Shown piece by piece: positions 1-8,813 of a stretch of DNA of 64,000 bases. The first letter of the stretch is position 1; every line of letters begins with the position of its first letter. This stretch comes from Coraliomargarita sp965656715 (GTDB lineage Bacteria; Verrucomicrobiota; Verrucomicrobiia; Opitutales; Coraliomargaritaceae). The notes beneath the pieces were generated by a model. The model saw only the letters and a program-made list of their open reading frames with translations. It did not search any database and had not been told where the DNA came from. Location: NCBI GenBank assembly GCA_965656715.1, contig CBFHLR010000001.1, forward strand, positions 1 through 64,000. Reading direction: 5' to 3'. The translations under genes were made by a program, and so were the position numbers.

Positions 1-1089
1 CTGTTGATAGTTGCTAGCTTCGTGGAAATTTACCTCGCGAAAGAAGACCATGAGGGGTTGGTCGGCCTGAATATGCTGGAAAAGATCCAGTTGCCGACCT
101 TGCCATCGCTGTTTGGTGCGATGCTCGCTGGTGTCGATGCGGTGCTGATGGGCGGTGGCATTCCGCTCACGATCCCGGGCATATTAGACTCGCTTGCAAA
201 CTTGGAGGCTGCGGATTTGAAGATCAATGTGCTTGGTGCTGAGCGCGATGAGGTATATGCGATGCACTTCGATCCCAAGGACTACGTGCCTGCGGATGCG
301 CAGCCACTGACACGTCCATGGTTCTTCCCGGTCATTTCCTCTGAGATCTTGGCGATGACTTTCGTCAAGAAGGTGCCAGGTGGTGCAGACGGCATTGTGG
401 TCGAGCACTATTCTGCGGGCGGACACAATGCGCCTCCACGCCGTGGTGATGACTATGGCCCGCGTGATATCTGCAATGTCGAGAAAGTGGCCAAGTTTGG
501 TTTGCCGTTCTGGCTTGCTGGTGGGCGTGCCTCACCTGAGGGCTTACGCGAAGCGCAGGAGCTCGGAGCAGTCGGCGTGCAAGTCGGCACTGCTTTTGCG
601 TGCTCGAATGAGTCGGGGATCACGCCTGAGATTAAGGAGGAAGTCATCACTCGCTATTTTGCCGGCGATCTTGAAGTGCATACCGATATGCAGGCATCGC
701 CGACTGGCTATCCTTTTAAGCGTGTGGACTTGGCAGCCAATGAATTGCCTGAGCCATGCCGTATTTGCGATCTCGGTTACTTGCGCCACGTGTATAAGAA
801 GGAAGATGGTAGCATTGGCTATCGTTGCCCTGCGGGTCCAGTGAAGGCCTACGTATCCAAGGGCGGTTGTGCTGAAGATACCGAGGGCAAGCGTTGCTTG
901 TGTAATGGTTTGATGGCTACGATCGGGATGGGCCAGACGGATAAACAAGGTGTTGCGATGCAGCCGTTGCTGACATGGGGCGAGGACATGTCCTTCCTCA
1001 ATCACGTCATCTCTGAAGGCGAGACCAGCTATTCGGCGAAGAGCTTGATCAGCTACTTACGCAGCGAAGTTCCGGCGGTCACGGTTTAG
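1..1089 (+). CDS. Nitronate monooxygenase / 2-nitropropane dioxygenase family protein (5' partial)
   Basis: FMN-dependent TIM-barrel oxidoreductase of the nitronate monooxygenase family, which oxidises alkyl nitronates or related substrates. The frame is open to the window edge, so the N-terminus is missing. Visible family features are the glycine-rich GGGIPLTIPG stretch, the EHYSAGGHNAPPR loop near the middle, and the phosphate-binding pair FWLAGGRASPEG and GVQVGTAF. The C-terminal 110 residues are unusually rich in cysteine (CRIC, RCP, GGC, CLC), which suggests a metal or Fe-S site; that is inference. The TAG stop overlaps by 4 bp the stop of the convergent SulP gene. The true substrate cannot be told from sequence. 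Confidence 0.85.
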   Translation: MLIVASFVEIYLAKEDHEGLVGLNMLEKIQLPTLPSLFGAMLAGVDAVLMGGGIPLTIPGILDSLANLEAADLKINVLGAERDEVYAMHFDPKDYVPADAQPLTRPWFFPVISSEILAMTFVKKVPGGADGIVVEHYSAGGHNAPPRRGDDYGPRDICNVEKVAKFGLPFWLAGGRASPEGLREAQELGAVGVQVGTAFACSNESGITPEIKEEVITRYFAGDLEVHTDMQASPTGYPFKRVDLAANELPEPCRICDLGYLRHVYKKEDGSIGYRCPAGPVKAYVSKGGCAEDTEGKRCLCNGLMATIGMGQTDKQGVAMQPLLTWGEDMSFLNHVISEGETSYSAKSLISYLRSEVPAVTV

Positions 1090-2903
1090 TGCCGCTCGCC
1101 TTTTTTCTCCTGGTCGCGAACCGGGTCGACGTAGATGGATACATTTGCCTCGCTATCGCCGAGGTGTTCTTTGGCGCGTTTGAGTGCCTTGGCGGTGGAC
1201 ATCGTGGGGTTGTGTGGGTCATCGCGGAAGATGTTGCGATCTTCGATGTAGTCGTAGAGGTCGCCGTTCTTGAGCACTGTGACCATGTCGGCTTTGACCT
1301 CACTGAGAATCAGGTAGCGACCCTTGTCGTTCATGTAACGGACCAGCTCTTCCAGTGCCATTAAGCCGGTGGCATCCATGTTGTGCGCGTTACGCATTTT
1401 GAGCACCACGATCTTTAAGTTCGGGTCTTCACAGATGCGTCGCATTTGGTTTTGGAACAGTTCTGCCGCGCCAAAGAAGAGTTCACCTTCCACATGCACA
1501 ATAGAAACTTCGGGGACATCGCGTTTCGTGTCTTCCCCCATTTGCGCAAGTTGCCCACGATCATTGAAGGCGTATTCGACCATCTCCGGACGGGCGACTT
1601 TCTTGAGGAATAGAATGATGGAGACGCCGACACCGATATAGATGGCAGTGTCCAAGGGGAGCAGCATGCCACTTAAGAATGTAATGCCAAAGACGACTGC
1701 GTCGGAGCGCGTCGCGTGAGTGACGACGCGGATGGTCCGTTTGTTGATTAGCGAGATGCCGATCACGATGACCAAGACCGCCAAGGTGCACTGTGGGATG
1801 TGTTTAGTGAATGGGCCGACTGCAAAGGCGCCAATAAACACGATAATGCCACTGATGAAGCTGGCGATCGGTGTCTTGCCGCCGCTGGTCTCGCAGAGTG
1901 AGGAGCGGGTGAGCGATCCGGATGCTGGCATGCCGGAGAGAAATGAGCAGGCAATGTTCGACATGCCGATCGAGAACATTGCTTGGTTGGCGTCGAGGCG
2001 GGCGCCGGTTTTGGCTGCGAGCGACTTCCCGATCGAAATGCCCTCCAAGACACAGAGTAGGGCGATGGCGAGTGCTGGGCTGGCCATATTGGTGACGTCG
2101 TTGAGCGAGATTTTGGGAATGCTGATGCTCCACGAAGTGGCATCAATGCCGGTTAGATGCAGAACGCCGCTGTCGGCTTCGGCCCCGACGAAGCAGGCAC
2201 AGATCGCGGAGGCGGCTAGGAGTGTGATCGCGACATTGGGGAGCGATTTGAATTTCCAGTTCAGTCCAATGTAGAGAAGTGCGGTGAGTAGACTCACGCC
2301 GACCGTCATCCAATGCGTGGTGTCCAAGGCCGCGAGCATATAAGAGACCGACTCAAAGAAGGTGGCGCCTTTGCCCTCGAGTGTGAGCCCCAAAGTCTTG
2401 GGGATCTGGTTGGTAATGATCAGTAGGGCCGCCGCGCTGATGTAACCGGTGATGACGGAGCGCGAAATGTATTGCACCAAATTCGCGACCTTAAAGTAAG
2501 CGCCGAGCACGATAAACAGGCCGACGAGGAAAATCAGCAATGGCACGAGGGCCAGCTTGTCGGCTCCAACGATGCCGAGGCTGGCAAAGGCACTCAGTAG
2601 CATCACCGAAGTGGCGTTTGTCGGCCCCAGTGTGATGAAGCGGTTCTTGGCGAAGAGCGGTCCGACCAGAGCTGCGATAGCCGAGCCGTAGATTCCGTAT
2701 TGGATCGGCAGCCCTGCAATCAAGGCATAGGCCATGCCTTGCGGAAAGGCGAGCAAAGCCACGTTCGTCCCCGCTCGAAGGTCGCCGGAGAAGTTATCTT
2801 TTTGATAACCGGTTAGCGTCTTCCGTATTGGGAAAAAACTGAGTGAATTGTAATCTTTTGCGGCCCGTAGGGCCTGGTTCGCGTATTTGATGAGCGCTGC
2901 CAC
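1086..2903 (-). CDS. SulP family inorganic anion transporter with STAS domain
   Basis: Inner-membrane anion transporter of the SulP/SLC26 family; bacterial members carry sulfate, bicarbonate or dicarboxylates. The 605-residue product has the usual length. The N-terminal transport domain opens with GTNVALLAFPQGMAYALIAG at about residues 45-64, the SulP signature, and continues through about a dozen hydrophobic segments to near residue 440. A cytoplasmic STAS domain follows (VSIVHVEGELFFGAAELF onwards). The start is GTG at 2901-2903 with an AGGA motif six bases upstream. It stands alone and converges on the gene to its left. Substrate is not predictable. Confidence 0.92.
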   Translation of the reverse strand: MAALIKYANQALRAAKDYNSLSFFPIRKTLTGYQKDNFSGDLRAGTNVALLAFPQGMAYALIAGLPIQYGIYGSAIAALVGPLFAKNRFITLGPTNATSVMLLSAFASLGIVGADKLALVPLLIFLVGLFIVLGAYFKVANLVQYISRSVITGYISAAALLIITNQIPKTLGLTLEGKGATFFESVSYMLAALDTTHWMTVGVSLLTALLYIGLNWKFKSLPNVAITLLAASAICACFVGAEADSGVLHLTGIDATSWSISIPKISLNDVTNMASPALAIALLCVLEGISIGKSLAAKTGARLDANQAMFSIGMSNIACSFLSGMPASGSLTRSSLCETSGGKTPIASFISGIIVFIGAFAVGPFTKHIPQCTLAVLVIVIGISLINKRTIRVVTHATRSDAVVFGITFLSGMLLPLDTAIYIGVGVSIILFLKKVARPEMVEYAFNDRGQLAQMGEDTKRDVPEVSIVHVEGELFFGAAELFQNQMRRICEDPNLKIVVLKMRNAHNMDATGLMALEELVRYMNDKGRYLILSEVKADMVTVLKNGDLYDYIEDRNIFRDDPHNPTMSTAKALKRAKEHLGDSEANVSIYVDPVRDQEKKGERH

Positions 2904-2963
2904 TGTTCCTAATTTATGGGATTCTGACTAATTTGGATACCGTGGGCTATAAATATTGGGTGG

Positions 2964-3062
2964 NNNNNNNNNNNNNNNNNNNNNNNNNNNNNNNNNNNNN
3001 NNNNNNNNNNNNNNNNNNNNNNNNNNNNNNNNNNNNNNNNNNNNNNNNNNNNNNNNNNNNNN
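2964..3062. other. Run of 99 N (assembly gap)
   Basis: Unresolved bases between the SulP gene and the HisN-like gene. The 243-bp intergenic interval 2904-3146 contains this block and no convincing gene. Other N blocks in the window appear to hide almost no real sequence (see findings). Confidence 0.95.
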
Positions 3063-3146
3063 GTCCTCTTGCCAGGGAGCAACAGACATCAGTAGACAGT
3101 GGCTTAAGACCTGAACCGTGTCAAATTCAGGCGGGTGGAGCAATCG

Positions 3147-3929
3147 CTAATTGGGGTAGATTGCTGCCATCACTTCATCATGAAGTGGGGCCTTGGCTGC
3201 GATGATGCAACGCTCGTCAAACGCGTCGCCACCCTTCCAGCCAGTCACCTTAAAGCCTGCACCTTCGAGGCAGGGGAGAATTGCTGCGCAGTCCCAAATC
3301 TCCATCAGCGGGTCGCACATGATGTCGATGAAGCCTGAGCAGAGCAAAATGTAACCACCTGCATCACCCCAAGAGCGATACAGAGCTGTCTTCGGTGGGA
3401 GTAGGTCCCACTTGGCGTCGTTCTGCCACAGTGTTGGGCGAATCGGGTCGGTGGTGCAGAGGGTTGCTTCGGCGAGTGGGCAGGCGTCGCGGCCAGTGAC
3501 CGGCTTGCCGTTCAAAGTGGTTTCCTCGCAGTCGCCGATCACCATTTGCTGGAGCACCGGCTGGTTGATGGCGCCAATGACAGGGCGGCCCTTGTAAAGT
3601 AGGGCGATCAAGGTGGCGAATAGTGGCACACCGGAAATGAAGGACTTGGTGCCGTCGACTGGGTCGAGCACCCAAACGAAATCCGCGTCTTCACGCTCGC
3701 GGCCGTATTCTTCACCGATGATACCGTGCTCCGGGTAGCGCTCGGCGAGGATTTCGCGGATGCGTTTCTCTGCATTGCGGTCGGCCAGCGTCACCGGAGT
3801 GGCGTCGGACTTACGTTCGATTTCAACTTCCGGGCCGTAGTGCGGGAGGATTTCCTTGGCGGCTTCCTCGCAGAGATAGGCGACGAATTCTTTAAATTCT
3901 GTTTTCTGGGCGCTGGTGAGTTCGGACAT
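3147..3929 (-). CDS. hisN: Histidinol-phosphatase-like inositol monophosphatase family protein
   Basis: Metal-dependent sugar/polyol phosphatase of the inositol monophosphatase superfamily; closest in character to the HisN group, which hydrolyses histidinol phosphate to histidinol. The 260-residue product shows GEEYG at 72-76, the metal site DPVDGTKSF at 89-97 and the second metal site IWDCAA at 211-216. The frame is open further upstream, but ATG at 3927-3929 (MSELTSAQ) gives the family-typical N-terminus; a longer start would add 71 residues of non-family sequence. No other his genes are in the window, so the symbol is tentative. It is divergent from the exonuclease gene. Confidence 0.82.
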   Translation of the reverse strand: MSELTSAQKTEFKEFVAYLCEEAAKEILPHYGPEVEIERKSDATPVTLADRNAEKRIREILAERYPEHGIIGEEYGREREDADFVWVLDPVDGTKSFISGVPLFATLIALLYKGRPVIGAINQPVLQQMVIGDCEETTLNGKPVTGRDACPLAEATLCTTDPIRPTLWQNDAKWDLLPPKTALYRSWGDAGGYILLCSGFIDIMCDPLMEIWDCAAILPCLEGAGFKVTGWKGGDAFDERCIIAAKAPLHDEVMAAIYPN

Positions 3930-4038
3930 GATCAGTGCTGCTAAATTTTTGAAAAACGGAAAGTTGGGGATTCCTTCACTTGCTGGCAACTGTAGACTCG
4001 CACAGAATACAATAAGATCCCATCTTCCCGAGTCCCTT

Positions 4039-4707
4039 ATGTTCACCACGCCCATCCATGTGATAGATTTTGAAGGCAGCCGCCAGAGCGGCGTTGTCGA
4101 ATATGGGGTCGTGACTTTGCACGGAGCGATGGTGGACGCCACTTACACGGGCTTGTGCAAACCGACGGGAACGATTTCAGACCGAGATCGCATGCAGCAC
4201 CATCTCGATGAGCGTGATTTTAAAGGGAAGCGCAGCTTTGAGGAGCAGTGGCCGCTCTTTTCCGAGCTACGCGAGACGGGAGTGCTCTGTGCGCACAACG
4301 TCGCAGTGGAAGACGGCTTCCTACGACAAGTTTGGCCGTATCCGAAAACATCGCCCGATTTCTTTGGGCTCGGTGGCGCTGAAGCAAGCTGGGGCCCGTG
4401 GTTGGATACACTGTATATTTACCGTCGTGTGTATCCACAGTTGGATAGCCACAAACTCGAAGACCTAGTCGAGCTCTTTGGTTTACGTAAAGAGCTCAAG
4501 GCGCGCGCGAAACTTTACTGCCCTGAAGGGCGACGCCGGTATCACTCTGCGCTTTACGATGCTCTCGCGTCCGCGTTGCTGCTCTCTCGCTTGTATGATG
4601 AGCCCGAACTCAAGCGGATGACGATGCACTGGTTGTTGATTCAGAGCCAAGCCTCCGAGGCCGCACGTGAGTCCGTGGGGCAACAAGAATTCTATTTGGA
4701 TGACTGA
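4039..4707 (+). CDS. DEDDh 3'-5' exonuclease (DnaQ-like)
   Basis: Single-domain 222-residue exonuclease of the DnaQ/RNase T superfamily. Exo I is DFE at residues 10-12, Exo II is HNVAVEDGFL with Asp92, and Exo III is YHSALYDA with His169 and Asp174, the HxxxxD spacing of the DEDDh class. It could be a proofreading-type epsilon paralogue or a stand-alone nuclease. The frame is open to 3916 but homologous sequence begins at ATG 4039. Its stop overlaps the fmt start by 8 bp, so the two are probably cotranscribed. Confidence 0.85.
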   Translation: MFTTPIHVIDFEGSRQSGVVEYGVVTLHGAMVDATYTGLCKPTGTISDRDRMQHHLDERDFKGKRSFEEQWPLFSELRETGVLCAHNVAVEDGFLRQVWPYPKTSPDFFGLGGAEASWGPWLDTLYIYRRVYPQLDSHKLEDLVELFGLRKELKARAKLYCPEGRRRYHSALYDALASALLLSRLYDEPELKRMTMHWLLIQSQASEAARESVGQQEFYLDD

Positions 4708-5746
4708 CTTACCTAATATCGTTTTTTTCGGCTCAGATGAGATCTGCTTGCCGTTTCTGAATTATATTCACAACGAAGGTGCGAGCCAGTGTCGTTTGCG
4801 TGCCGTGATCTCTCAGCCAGACCGACGCCAAGGGCGTGGCAAGAAGCTACAACAAAACCCGGTTGCTGCTTGGGCGACGGAGCATGGTTTTGAACTCTTG
4901 CAGCCAGAGAAGCCAACCCGTGATCTGGCAGAATGGTTGATTGCGGAGCAAACCGCTGTGGCCTTTGTGATGGCGTATGGGCACTTCTTACCGAAGTCCT
5001 TACGTGAAGCACCCATGCATGGTATGGTTAATTTTCATGGCTCCTTGTTACCGAAGTATCGTGGAGCCTCCCCAGTCGAAACCGCGCTTGCGCTCGGTGA
5101 ATCGGAAGCAGGGGTGGCCTTGATGCAGGTGGTCAAAGAAATGGACGCTGGCGGCGTTGCGGATGTTGAGTCCGTGTGTATTGAAAAGTCGGATACGGGG
5201 CCTTCACTTCGTGCAAAAATCGGCGAAGCAGTGGTGCCGCTGATGCAACGTAATCTGGCCGCGACGCTTGCGGGGGAGCTTGAGTTTGAGCCGCAGGATG
5301 TGAGCCAAGCGACCTTCTGCCGTAAAATATCGAAAGACGACGCGGCTTTGGATTTCACCCAAAGCGCAAATTCAATCGACGCACGGCTTCGCGCCTTCAC
5401 GCCGTGGCCGGGGGGCTATTTCGACCACGGCGACGTTCGTATTAAAGTGGGGCGCGTCGAGCCCACTAGTGATGATGCGGGTAGGGCTTGTGGTCCTCAA
5501 CAAGCCGGAACCAATGCGGAAGGCCATTCGATCGGGATATCGAACCCTAGCTCTCGCAAGCCAGGCACAGTGCTCGATTGCACGGAAGGTGTGCTTGTTG
5601 CCACGGGCGAGGGGCTCTTGCGTATACTAGAGCTACAACGCCCCGGAGGCAAAATGCTCCCTGCGAAAGACTTTCTGCGTGGTTATGAGATTCAGCCAGG
5701 TGAGTGTCTGCCTAGCGTGCCTCAACTAGGGCTGTTAGTGGATTAG
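4700..5746 (+). CDS. fmt: Methionyl-tRNA formyltransferase
   Basis: Transfers a formyl group from 10-formyl-THF to initiator Met-tRNA. The 348-residue protein has the formyltransferase core with VNFHGSLLPKYRGASP around residues 110-125 (Asn111 and His113 catalytic) and Asp149 in EMDAGG. The C-terminal domain carries the conserved FTPWPGGYF motif. It is about 30 residues longer than usual because of a Ser/Gly-rich insertion of about 35 residues in the C-terminal domain (PTSDDAGRACGPQQAG and following). ATG at 4700 lies inside the end of the exonuclease gene. No def gene is adjacent, unlike many bacteria. Confidence 0.93.
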   Translation: MTDLPNIVFFGSDEICLPFLNYIHNEGASQCRLRAVISQPDRRQGRGKKLQQNPVAAWATEHGFELLQPEKPTRDLAEWLIAEQTAVAFVMAYGHFLPKSLREAPMHGMVNFHGSLLPKYRGASPVETALALGESEAGVALMQVVKEMDAGGVADVESVCIEKSDTGPSLRAKIGEAVVPLMQRNLAATLAGELEFEPQDVSQATFCRKISKDDAALDFTQSANSIDARLRAFTPWPGGYFDHGDVRIKVGRVEPTSDDAGRACGPQQAGTNAEGHSIGISNPSSRKPGTVLDCTEGVLVATGEGLLRILELQRPGGKMLPAKDFLRGYEIQPGECLPSVPQLGLLVD

Positions 5747-5838
5747 GTAGTCTGATTGGGTGGATTCGAGGGTGTTATAACTACACTGATTGTCAGTGTT
5801 TTGGGAGCATCTTGGCAGCTGCTGGTGTATAAGCATGT

Positions 5839-7443
5839 ATGGACTGCACGAGTCCGTGTTTGCTTGTGAAATACCCCAGTTTATATCGTTTCAGCCTGAG
5901 TCTACTCTGTGTGTGGGCTTCGTTATGCGCCTTGCTGGGTGCGGAGCAGGGCTTGTATGAATCACCGGATGCTGAATTGGTTCTGACAGAGTTGGATCGG
6001 TTCGTTGCTGAGTTGCATCAGGCTCATGGCTTGGAAATGGCGCCATTGTGCTCGGACTCGGTTTTTGTGCGGCGTGTCTATCTGGATTTGACGGGGAGCT
6101 TGCCTAAGGTTGAAGAGACGCGCCGTTTTTTGAAGTCGGAGCACGCGGATAAGCGCTCGCGATTGATTGATCAACTCTTGGCAAGTGAGAATCGTTCGCT
6201 CTATCAGAGCTTGCGATGGGGAGACCTGCTGCGGATTAAGTCGGAGTTTCCGGTCAATCTCTGGCCCAATGCGGTGCAGGCCTACTCGCAATGGTTGCTC
6301 GATGCACAGCGCCAGAACATGCCCTACGATACGTTCGCGCGGACGATGTTGACGGCGAATGGCAGCAACTTTCGGAACCCGCCGGTAAATTTCTATCGGG
6401 CGGTCCCGAGTAAGGATGCAAATGGTATCGCGGGGACGGTTGCGCAGATTCTTATGGGAGTGCGTTTGTCGAGCTGGCCGGATGCGGATCGTTTGGCGAT
6501 GGAATCGTTTTTTGAAGATGTGGCATTTAAGCCTACCGCTGAATGGAAGGAGGAGATCGTTTATCGCGATCCTTCGGTGTATGCGGCTGCGGAATTGGTC
6601 TTACCGAATGGCGAATCGGTCCATCTCGCGGCAGGGGTAGACAAACGCTTGCCCTTTGTGCAATGGTTGCTCGGTCCGGAGAACCCATGGTTCGCGAAGG
6701 CTGCAGTGAATCGAGAATGGGCCTGGTTGATGGGGCGCGGGATTGTTCACGAGCCGGACAATATGGGCCCGCATAACCCGCCTGTGGATGCGCAGCTGTT
6801 GGACTATTTGGCGGACGAGCTTGTGCGTTCGGGCTATGACTTACGTCATGTCCAGCGTTTGATCCTGAACAGCCGCACCTATCAGCAGTCGTTCCAACCG
6901 CGGACGGGCGACTACGAAAAGGCTGAGCGTTACTTTGCCTGTTATATGGTGCGCCGTCTGGATGCTGAAGTGCTCGCCGATGCACTATGCATTCTTACGA
7001 ATACGACGGAGGAGTATATGAGTATGGTTCCGGAACCGTATACGCACATTCCTGCCGATCAGCGGACGATCGCATTGGCCGACGGCAGTATCGGGAGTCC
7101 CTTTCTCGAGCTATTCGGACGACCAGGGCGTGACACAGGACTTTTCACCGAGCGGGATAACAGCCCAACGAAAAAGCAATGTCTGCATCTGATGAACTCG
7201 ACGCATGTGCAGAAGAAGCTCGATCGTGCGTGGCGAGCCAAAGCAATTTTCAAGGGCAAGCCTGAGAATCAGCGACAACAATTGAAGCAATTGTATCTGA
7301 CCTTTCTGTCTCGATACCCCAGTGAGAACGAACTGCAGATCGCGATAGACTATGCCACACGCCCAAATGCAAATCGCGATCAAGCGGGGCAGGATATCGT
7401 CTGGTCGCTCCTCAACTCCAAAGAATTTCTCTACAATCATTAA
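5839..7443 (+). CDS. DUF1549/DUF1553 domain exported protein
   Basis: Large exported protein of the type expanded in Planctomycetes and Verrucomicrobia. After a signal peptide (hydrophobic SLSLLCVWASLCALLG, about residues 18-33) come DUF1549 (FVRRVYLDLTGSLPK to about residue 200) and DUF1553 (FAKAAVNREWAWLMGRGI to the C-terminus, including LILNSRTYQQS). Members often also carry a CxxCH haem domain; none is seen here and at 534 residues the protein is on the short side. Biochemical role is unproven; polysaccharide breakdown has been suggested from genome context. It heads a tight same-strand run with DUF1501, PPC and Rid genes. Start is ATG 5839; GTG 5866 is an alternative. Confidence 0.88.
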   Translation: MDCTSPCLLVKYPSLYRFSLSLLCVWASLCALLGAEQGLYESPDAELVLTELDRFVAELHQAHGLEMAPLCSDSVFVRRVYLDLTGSLPKVEETRRFLKSEHADKRSRLIDQLLASENRSLYQSLRWGDLLRIKSEFPVNLWPNAVQAYSQWLLDAQRQNMPYDTFARTMLTANGSNFRNPPVNFYRAVPSKDANGIAGTVAQILMGVRLSSWPDADRLAMESFFEDVAFKPTAEWKEEIVYRDPSVYAAAELVLPNGESVHLAAGVDKRLPFVQWLLGPENPWFAKAAVNREWAWLMGRGIVHEPDNMGPHNPPVDAQLLDYLADELVRSGYDLRHVQRLILNSRTYQQSFQPRTGDYEKAERYFACYMVRRLDAEVLADALCILTNTTEEYMSMVPEPYTHIPADQRTIALADGSIGSPFLELFGRPGRDTGLFTERDNSPTKKQCLHLMNSTHVQKKLDRAWRAKAIFKGKPENQRQQLKQLYLTFLSRYPSENELQIAIDYATRPNANRDQAGQDIVWSLLNSKEFLYNH

Positions 7444-7463
7444 TTGAACCACGAGGTCTGCCG

Positions 7464-8810
7464 ATGAAAGCATATGCAAATAAACTGTCACGTCGCGAAG
7501 CAATCCATCGCGGCCTCATAATGGCTGCGGGGGCCTCGTTCGCGCCCGTTTTAGGAAATGCGAGTCAGGCGTCACCGGTGCCGGGTATCAAGCCGCGAGC
7601 CAAAGCGGTCATCCAGATCTGGCTGTGGGGTGGTCCTTGTCATTTGGATACCTTCGACCCAAAGCCCGAGGCAGGCGCTGATTATTTCGGCCCCTTCAGT
7701 GGCTCGATTGAAACCAATGTCAGCGGCATGCGGATTAATGAGCTCCTGCCGGAGTTGGCGAAAGAGGCGGACAAATATAGTATCATTCGTGGCATGACGC
7801 ACGGCGTGAATGCGCACGAAACGGCCTCGTATCTGGTGCAAACCGGGCATGCTCCCGGACGCTATGTGCACCCGACTTTTGGTGCGGTTGTGGGCTATAT
7901 GAAAGGCGAGCGTGCCGGCTACGATGGTATCGTGCCGCCTTATGTCGTGCTCACTCAGCCACAGGGCCGTTTCTCCGAGGCAGGCTGTTTAGGCTCTCGT
8001 TATAAGCCGTTTGCGACCGGCGGTGATCCGAATAAGAAGATCTTTACGGTCGAGGGCATCGTGGCCGAAGGCATTACTGAACAACGTCAATGGGATCGCT
8101 GGAAACTGATTGATGCGCTGGATACCTTCGGGCGTCTCGCCGACCGCAATCCGCATCTGGAGCAATACGATGCGTCGCAATCGGAAGCATACGATCTCAT
8201 GACCGGAGATGCGCGTAAGCTGTTCGACCTCGGACTCGAGCCTGAGAAGTTGCGTGATGATTATGGTCGCAACACCTTCGGCCAAGAGTGCCTGATGGCC
8301 CGTCGGCTCGTGGAAAACGGTGTCCCCTATATTACGATCAACCACAAGGGATGGGATACGCATAAGAATCATTTCCAGATTATGGAAAACAAGTTGCCCG
8401 AGTTGGATCAGGCGCTTGCGACTCTATTACGTGACCTGGATGCCCGTGGCTTGTTAGACGAAACAATCGTCTGGGTTGGCGGTGAGTTTGGGCGCACGCC
8501 GAAAATTAAATACGAGCCGCCTTGGAATGGCGGTCGTGGTCACTTTGGTCGCTGCTTTTCGACGCTGGTTGCCGGTGGTGGTTTTGCCGGTGGGCAAGTG
8601 ATTGGCGCAACGGATAAGCGCGGCGAAGAGGTGGCGGAGCGCCCGGTTTATCCAGTGGATTTGTTGGGCAGTATGTATGCACTGCTTGGCATCGATACGA
8701 ACACAGCATTGCCGAATCCCCATGGGGTGACGATTCCCGTGTTGCCGGGTCTGGACGTTAAAGATGTGAAGCGTGCAGGGTTGCTGAAGGAAATTTTGCC
8801 AAGTGTTTAA
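7464..8810 (+). CDS. DUF1501 (sulfatase-like fold) protein with Tat signal
   Basis: 448-residue exported protein of the DUF1501 family, which has an alkaline-phosphatase/sulfatase-like fold. The N-terminus has a twin-arginine signal (LSRREAIHRGLIMAAGASF). Family landmarks are WLWGGPCHLDTFDPKP, MTHGVNAHETASYLVQTGH, NHKGWDTHKNHF and VWVGGEFGRTPKI. It starts 20 bp after the DUF1549/1553 gene, the usual pairing in PVC genomes, and 3 bp before the next gene. Function unknown; probably folded with a cofactor before export, given the Tat signal. Confidence 0.9.
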   Translation: MKAYANKLSRREAIHRGLIMAAGASFAPVLGNASQASPVPGIKPRAKAVIQIWLWGGPCHLDTFDPKPEAGADYFGPFSGSIETNVSGMRINELLPELAKEADKYSIIRGMTHGVNAHETASYLVQTGHAPGRYVHPTFGAVVGYMKGERAGYDGIVPPYVVLTQPQGRFSEAGCLGSRYKPFATGGDPNKKIFTVEGIVAEGITEQRQWDRWKLIDALDTFGRLADRNPHLEQYDASQSEAYDLMTGDARKLFDLGLEPEKLRDDYGRNTFGQECLMARRLVENGVPYITINHKGWDTHKNHFQIMENKLPELDQALATLLRDLDARGLLDETIVWVGGEFGRTPKIKYEPPWNGGRGHFGRCFSTLVAGGGFAGGQVIGATDKRGEEVAERPVYPVDLLGSMYALLGIDTNTALPNPHGVTIPVLPGLDVKDVKRAGLLKEILPSV

Positions 8811-8813
8811 AGC

